NCBI GenBank assembly: GCA_937916035.1
Contig: CALGIH010000149.1
Location: 1 to 7,099, forward strand
Length of the DNA: 7,099 nt
Direction of reading: 5' to 3'
Source: an uncultured Lacinutrix sp.
GTDB lineage: Bacteria > Bacteroidota > Bacteroidia > Flavobacteriales > Flavobacteriaceae
In this document: positions 6,019 to 7,099 of the stretch, one piece after another
Position numbering within the stretch: the stretch's first letter is position 1
Layout: every line of letters starts with the position of its first letter
Position numbers and translations under genes: made by a program
The notes under the pieces: model-generated
The model's database searches: none
Seen by the model: the letters and a program-made list of their open reading frames with translations, nothing else
Told to the model about the DNA's origin: nothing

Positions 6019-7099
6019 AATTTTCAGACAAGGACATTCAACAAATAGAAGCTAAAGGATTGACTTTAGAACAAATTAAAGATCAAATAGCTTTATTTAA
6101 AGGTGGTTTGCCATTTATAAACCTAAAAGATGCTGCCACTATTGATTCTGGAATTCTCAAATTTGAGAAAACTGAAAAAGAATCTTACATCAAAAAATTC
6201 CAAGAGCGACGTAATGAAATTTCTATTTTAAAATTTGTTCCAGCTTCAGGTGCAGCTACTAGAATGTTTAAATTTTTATTTCAGTTTTTAGCAGACTATA
6301 GCCTAGATAAAGAAACCATAAATTCTTATATCAATAAAAACAAAGTGCGTGACTTATCGGTTTTTTTAATCGGACTTGAAAAGTTGCCTTTTTTCGAGGA
6401 AGTTATTCATAAAGTGCATAAAAATATTCCAAATTTCAACGATTTGAGTTATAATGAACAACGTCTAGAAGTGATTAAAACTATGCTTGAAGAAGAGCAG
6501 CTAAACCTTGCTCTTTATCCAAAAGGGTTATTACCTTTTCATAAGTATAAAGAACATGTTTCTACTGCTTTTGAAGAGCATTTGTTTGAAGGAGCTCAGT
6601 ACGCATCTTCAAACAATTTGGCTAATATTCATTTTACAATTTCAGAAAAACACAAACATCGTTTTGATAAAGAATTTAAATTTATTGAAGAGGATGTTGA
6701 AGAACGAACCAATACACAATTCAATATTTCATTTTCCTTCCAAAAAGAATCAACAGATACTATTGCGGTAAATCATAAAAACGAACTATTTAGAGACGAA
6801 AATAATCAATTGGTTTTTAGGCCTTCAGGGCATGGCGCATTAATTAGAAACCTTAATGAGTTAGATGCAGATATTATTTTTATAAAAAATATTGACAACG
6901 TAGTAGTTAAGAAATATAAGAATGAAGTTGCCGATTATAAAATGATGCTTGCTGGAGTTTTACTTGAAATACAAGAAAAAGCATTTAATTATTTAAAACA
7001 ATTAGATACTAATTCATCATCAGAAGCTGAACTATTAGAAATGGCCAAATTTGTATCAAATAAGCTTAACGTTTCTGTTGGTAATGAATTTGAAAAGTA
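6015..7099 (+). CDS. DUF4301 family protein, UDP-sugar pyrophosphorylase-like (3' end outside the window)
   Basis: The frame opens with GTG at 6015-6017, overlapping the preceding TGA (GTGA), and stays open to the right edge: 361 residues plus two bases. The start KFSDKDIQQIEAKGLTLEQI matches the N-terminus of DUF4301 proteins as I recall them, and no in-frame ATG fits better. Two stretches suggest a nucleotidyltransferase fold: FVPASGAATRMFK (74-86), like the Gly-rich nucleotide loop of sugar-nucleotide pyrophosphorylases, and RPSGHGALIRNLNE (269-282) with FIKNIDNVV (289-297), like the GHG and NIDN motifs of UDP-glucose/UDP-GlcNAc pyrophosphorylases. A PKGLLPFHKY segment (169-178) recalls their PK motif. 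The protein looks cytosolic, with no signal peptide. Its substrate is unknown. It is the last visible gene of the coupled operon. Confidence 0.8.
   Translation, partial: MKFSDKDIQQIEAKGLTLEQIKDQIALFKGGLPFINLKDAATIDSGILKFEKTEKESYIKKFQERRNEISILKFVPASGAATRMFKFLFQFLADYSLDKETINSYINKNKVRDLSVFLIGLEKLPFFEEVIHKVHKNIPNFNDLSYNEQRLEVIKTMLEEEQLNLALYPKGLLPFHKYKEHVSTAFEEHLFEGAQYASSNNLANIHFTISEKHKHRFDKEFKFIEEDVEERTNTQFNISFSFQKESTDTIAVNHKNELFRDENNQLVFRPSGHGALIRNLNELDADIIFIKNIDNVVVKKYKNEVADYKMMLAGVLLEIQEKAFNYLKQLDTNSSSEAELLEMAKFVSNKLNVSVGNEFEK

Noticed and set aside
6508..6771. Open frame of 87 codons on the plus strand
   Set aside because: It is a shifted frame within the DUF4301 gene, which is continuously open in frame 3 with family motifs; the shifted product is a low-complexity Leu/Ile/Lys/Asn sequence.
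1..7099. Defence system, prophage, transposon gene, CRISPR array or tRNA/rRNA gene
   Set aside because: Reading both strands gave only housekeeping and lineage-typical genes; no transposase, integrase, regular spaced repeats or cloverleaf-like segment was seen.

Overview
The window looks like a chromosomal core region from a member of the Bacteroidota, most likely family Flavobacteriaceae. The reasons are AT-rich coding DNA, a TTTG-N19-TAnnTTTG promoter in front of the ribosomal genes, A-rich start regions without Shine-Dalgarno sequences, a ribosomal protein L21 carrying an Ala/Lys linker plus a Rho-N/SAP-like tail, and a gene string (phosphopantetheinyl transferase, GGGP synthase, pnuC, NadR-like kinase, DUF4301) that I recall as typical of flavobacteria. 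I see no prophage, transposase, CRISPR array, RNA gene or defence locus.

Layout. Bases 1-350 hold the C-terminal end of an EamA/DMT-type permease. Next is the promoter-driven rplU-rpmA operon (462-1282), which ends in a strong hairpin terminator. Between 1300 and 1977 lie a small minus-strand DinB/DUF1569-like gene, a second near-identical copy of that terminator hairpin, and a degenerate 88-bp palindromic repeat. ahcY (1978-3294, minus) follows. A 134-bp divergent intergenic region holds the likely ahcY promoter and a perfect TTAACAA/TTGTTAA palindrome. From 3429 to the right edge runs a tightly packed plus-strand operon of five genes. Its junctions are 0 nt, a 4-nt overlap, a 28-nt overlap and a 4-nt overlap. 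The last gene starts with GTG, has never closed by base 7099, and is cut by the window edge.

How the genes work together. rplU and rpmA supply two 50S proteins. ahcY removes the S-adenosylhomocysteine produced by methyltransferases. In the five-gene operon, PnuC and the NadR-like kinase form an evident nicotinamide riboside uptake and phosphorylation pair. The GGGP synthase homologue points to an ether-type prenylglycerol phosphate, and the phosphopantetheinyl transferase activates carrier proteins. The DUF4301 protein has UDP-sugar pyrophosphorylase-like signatures. Why these jobs share one operon is not evident from the sequence. The points most worth following are the DUF4301 nucleotidyltransferase signatures, the bacterial GGGP synthase, the L21 tail, and the duplicated terminator element that serves opposite strands.
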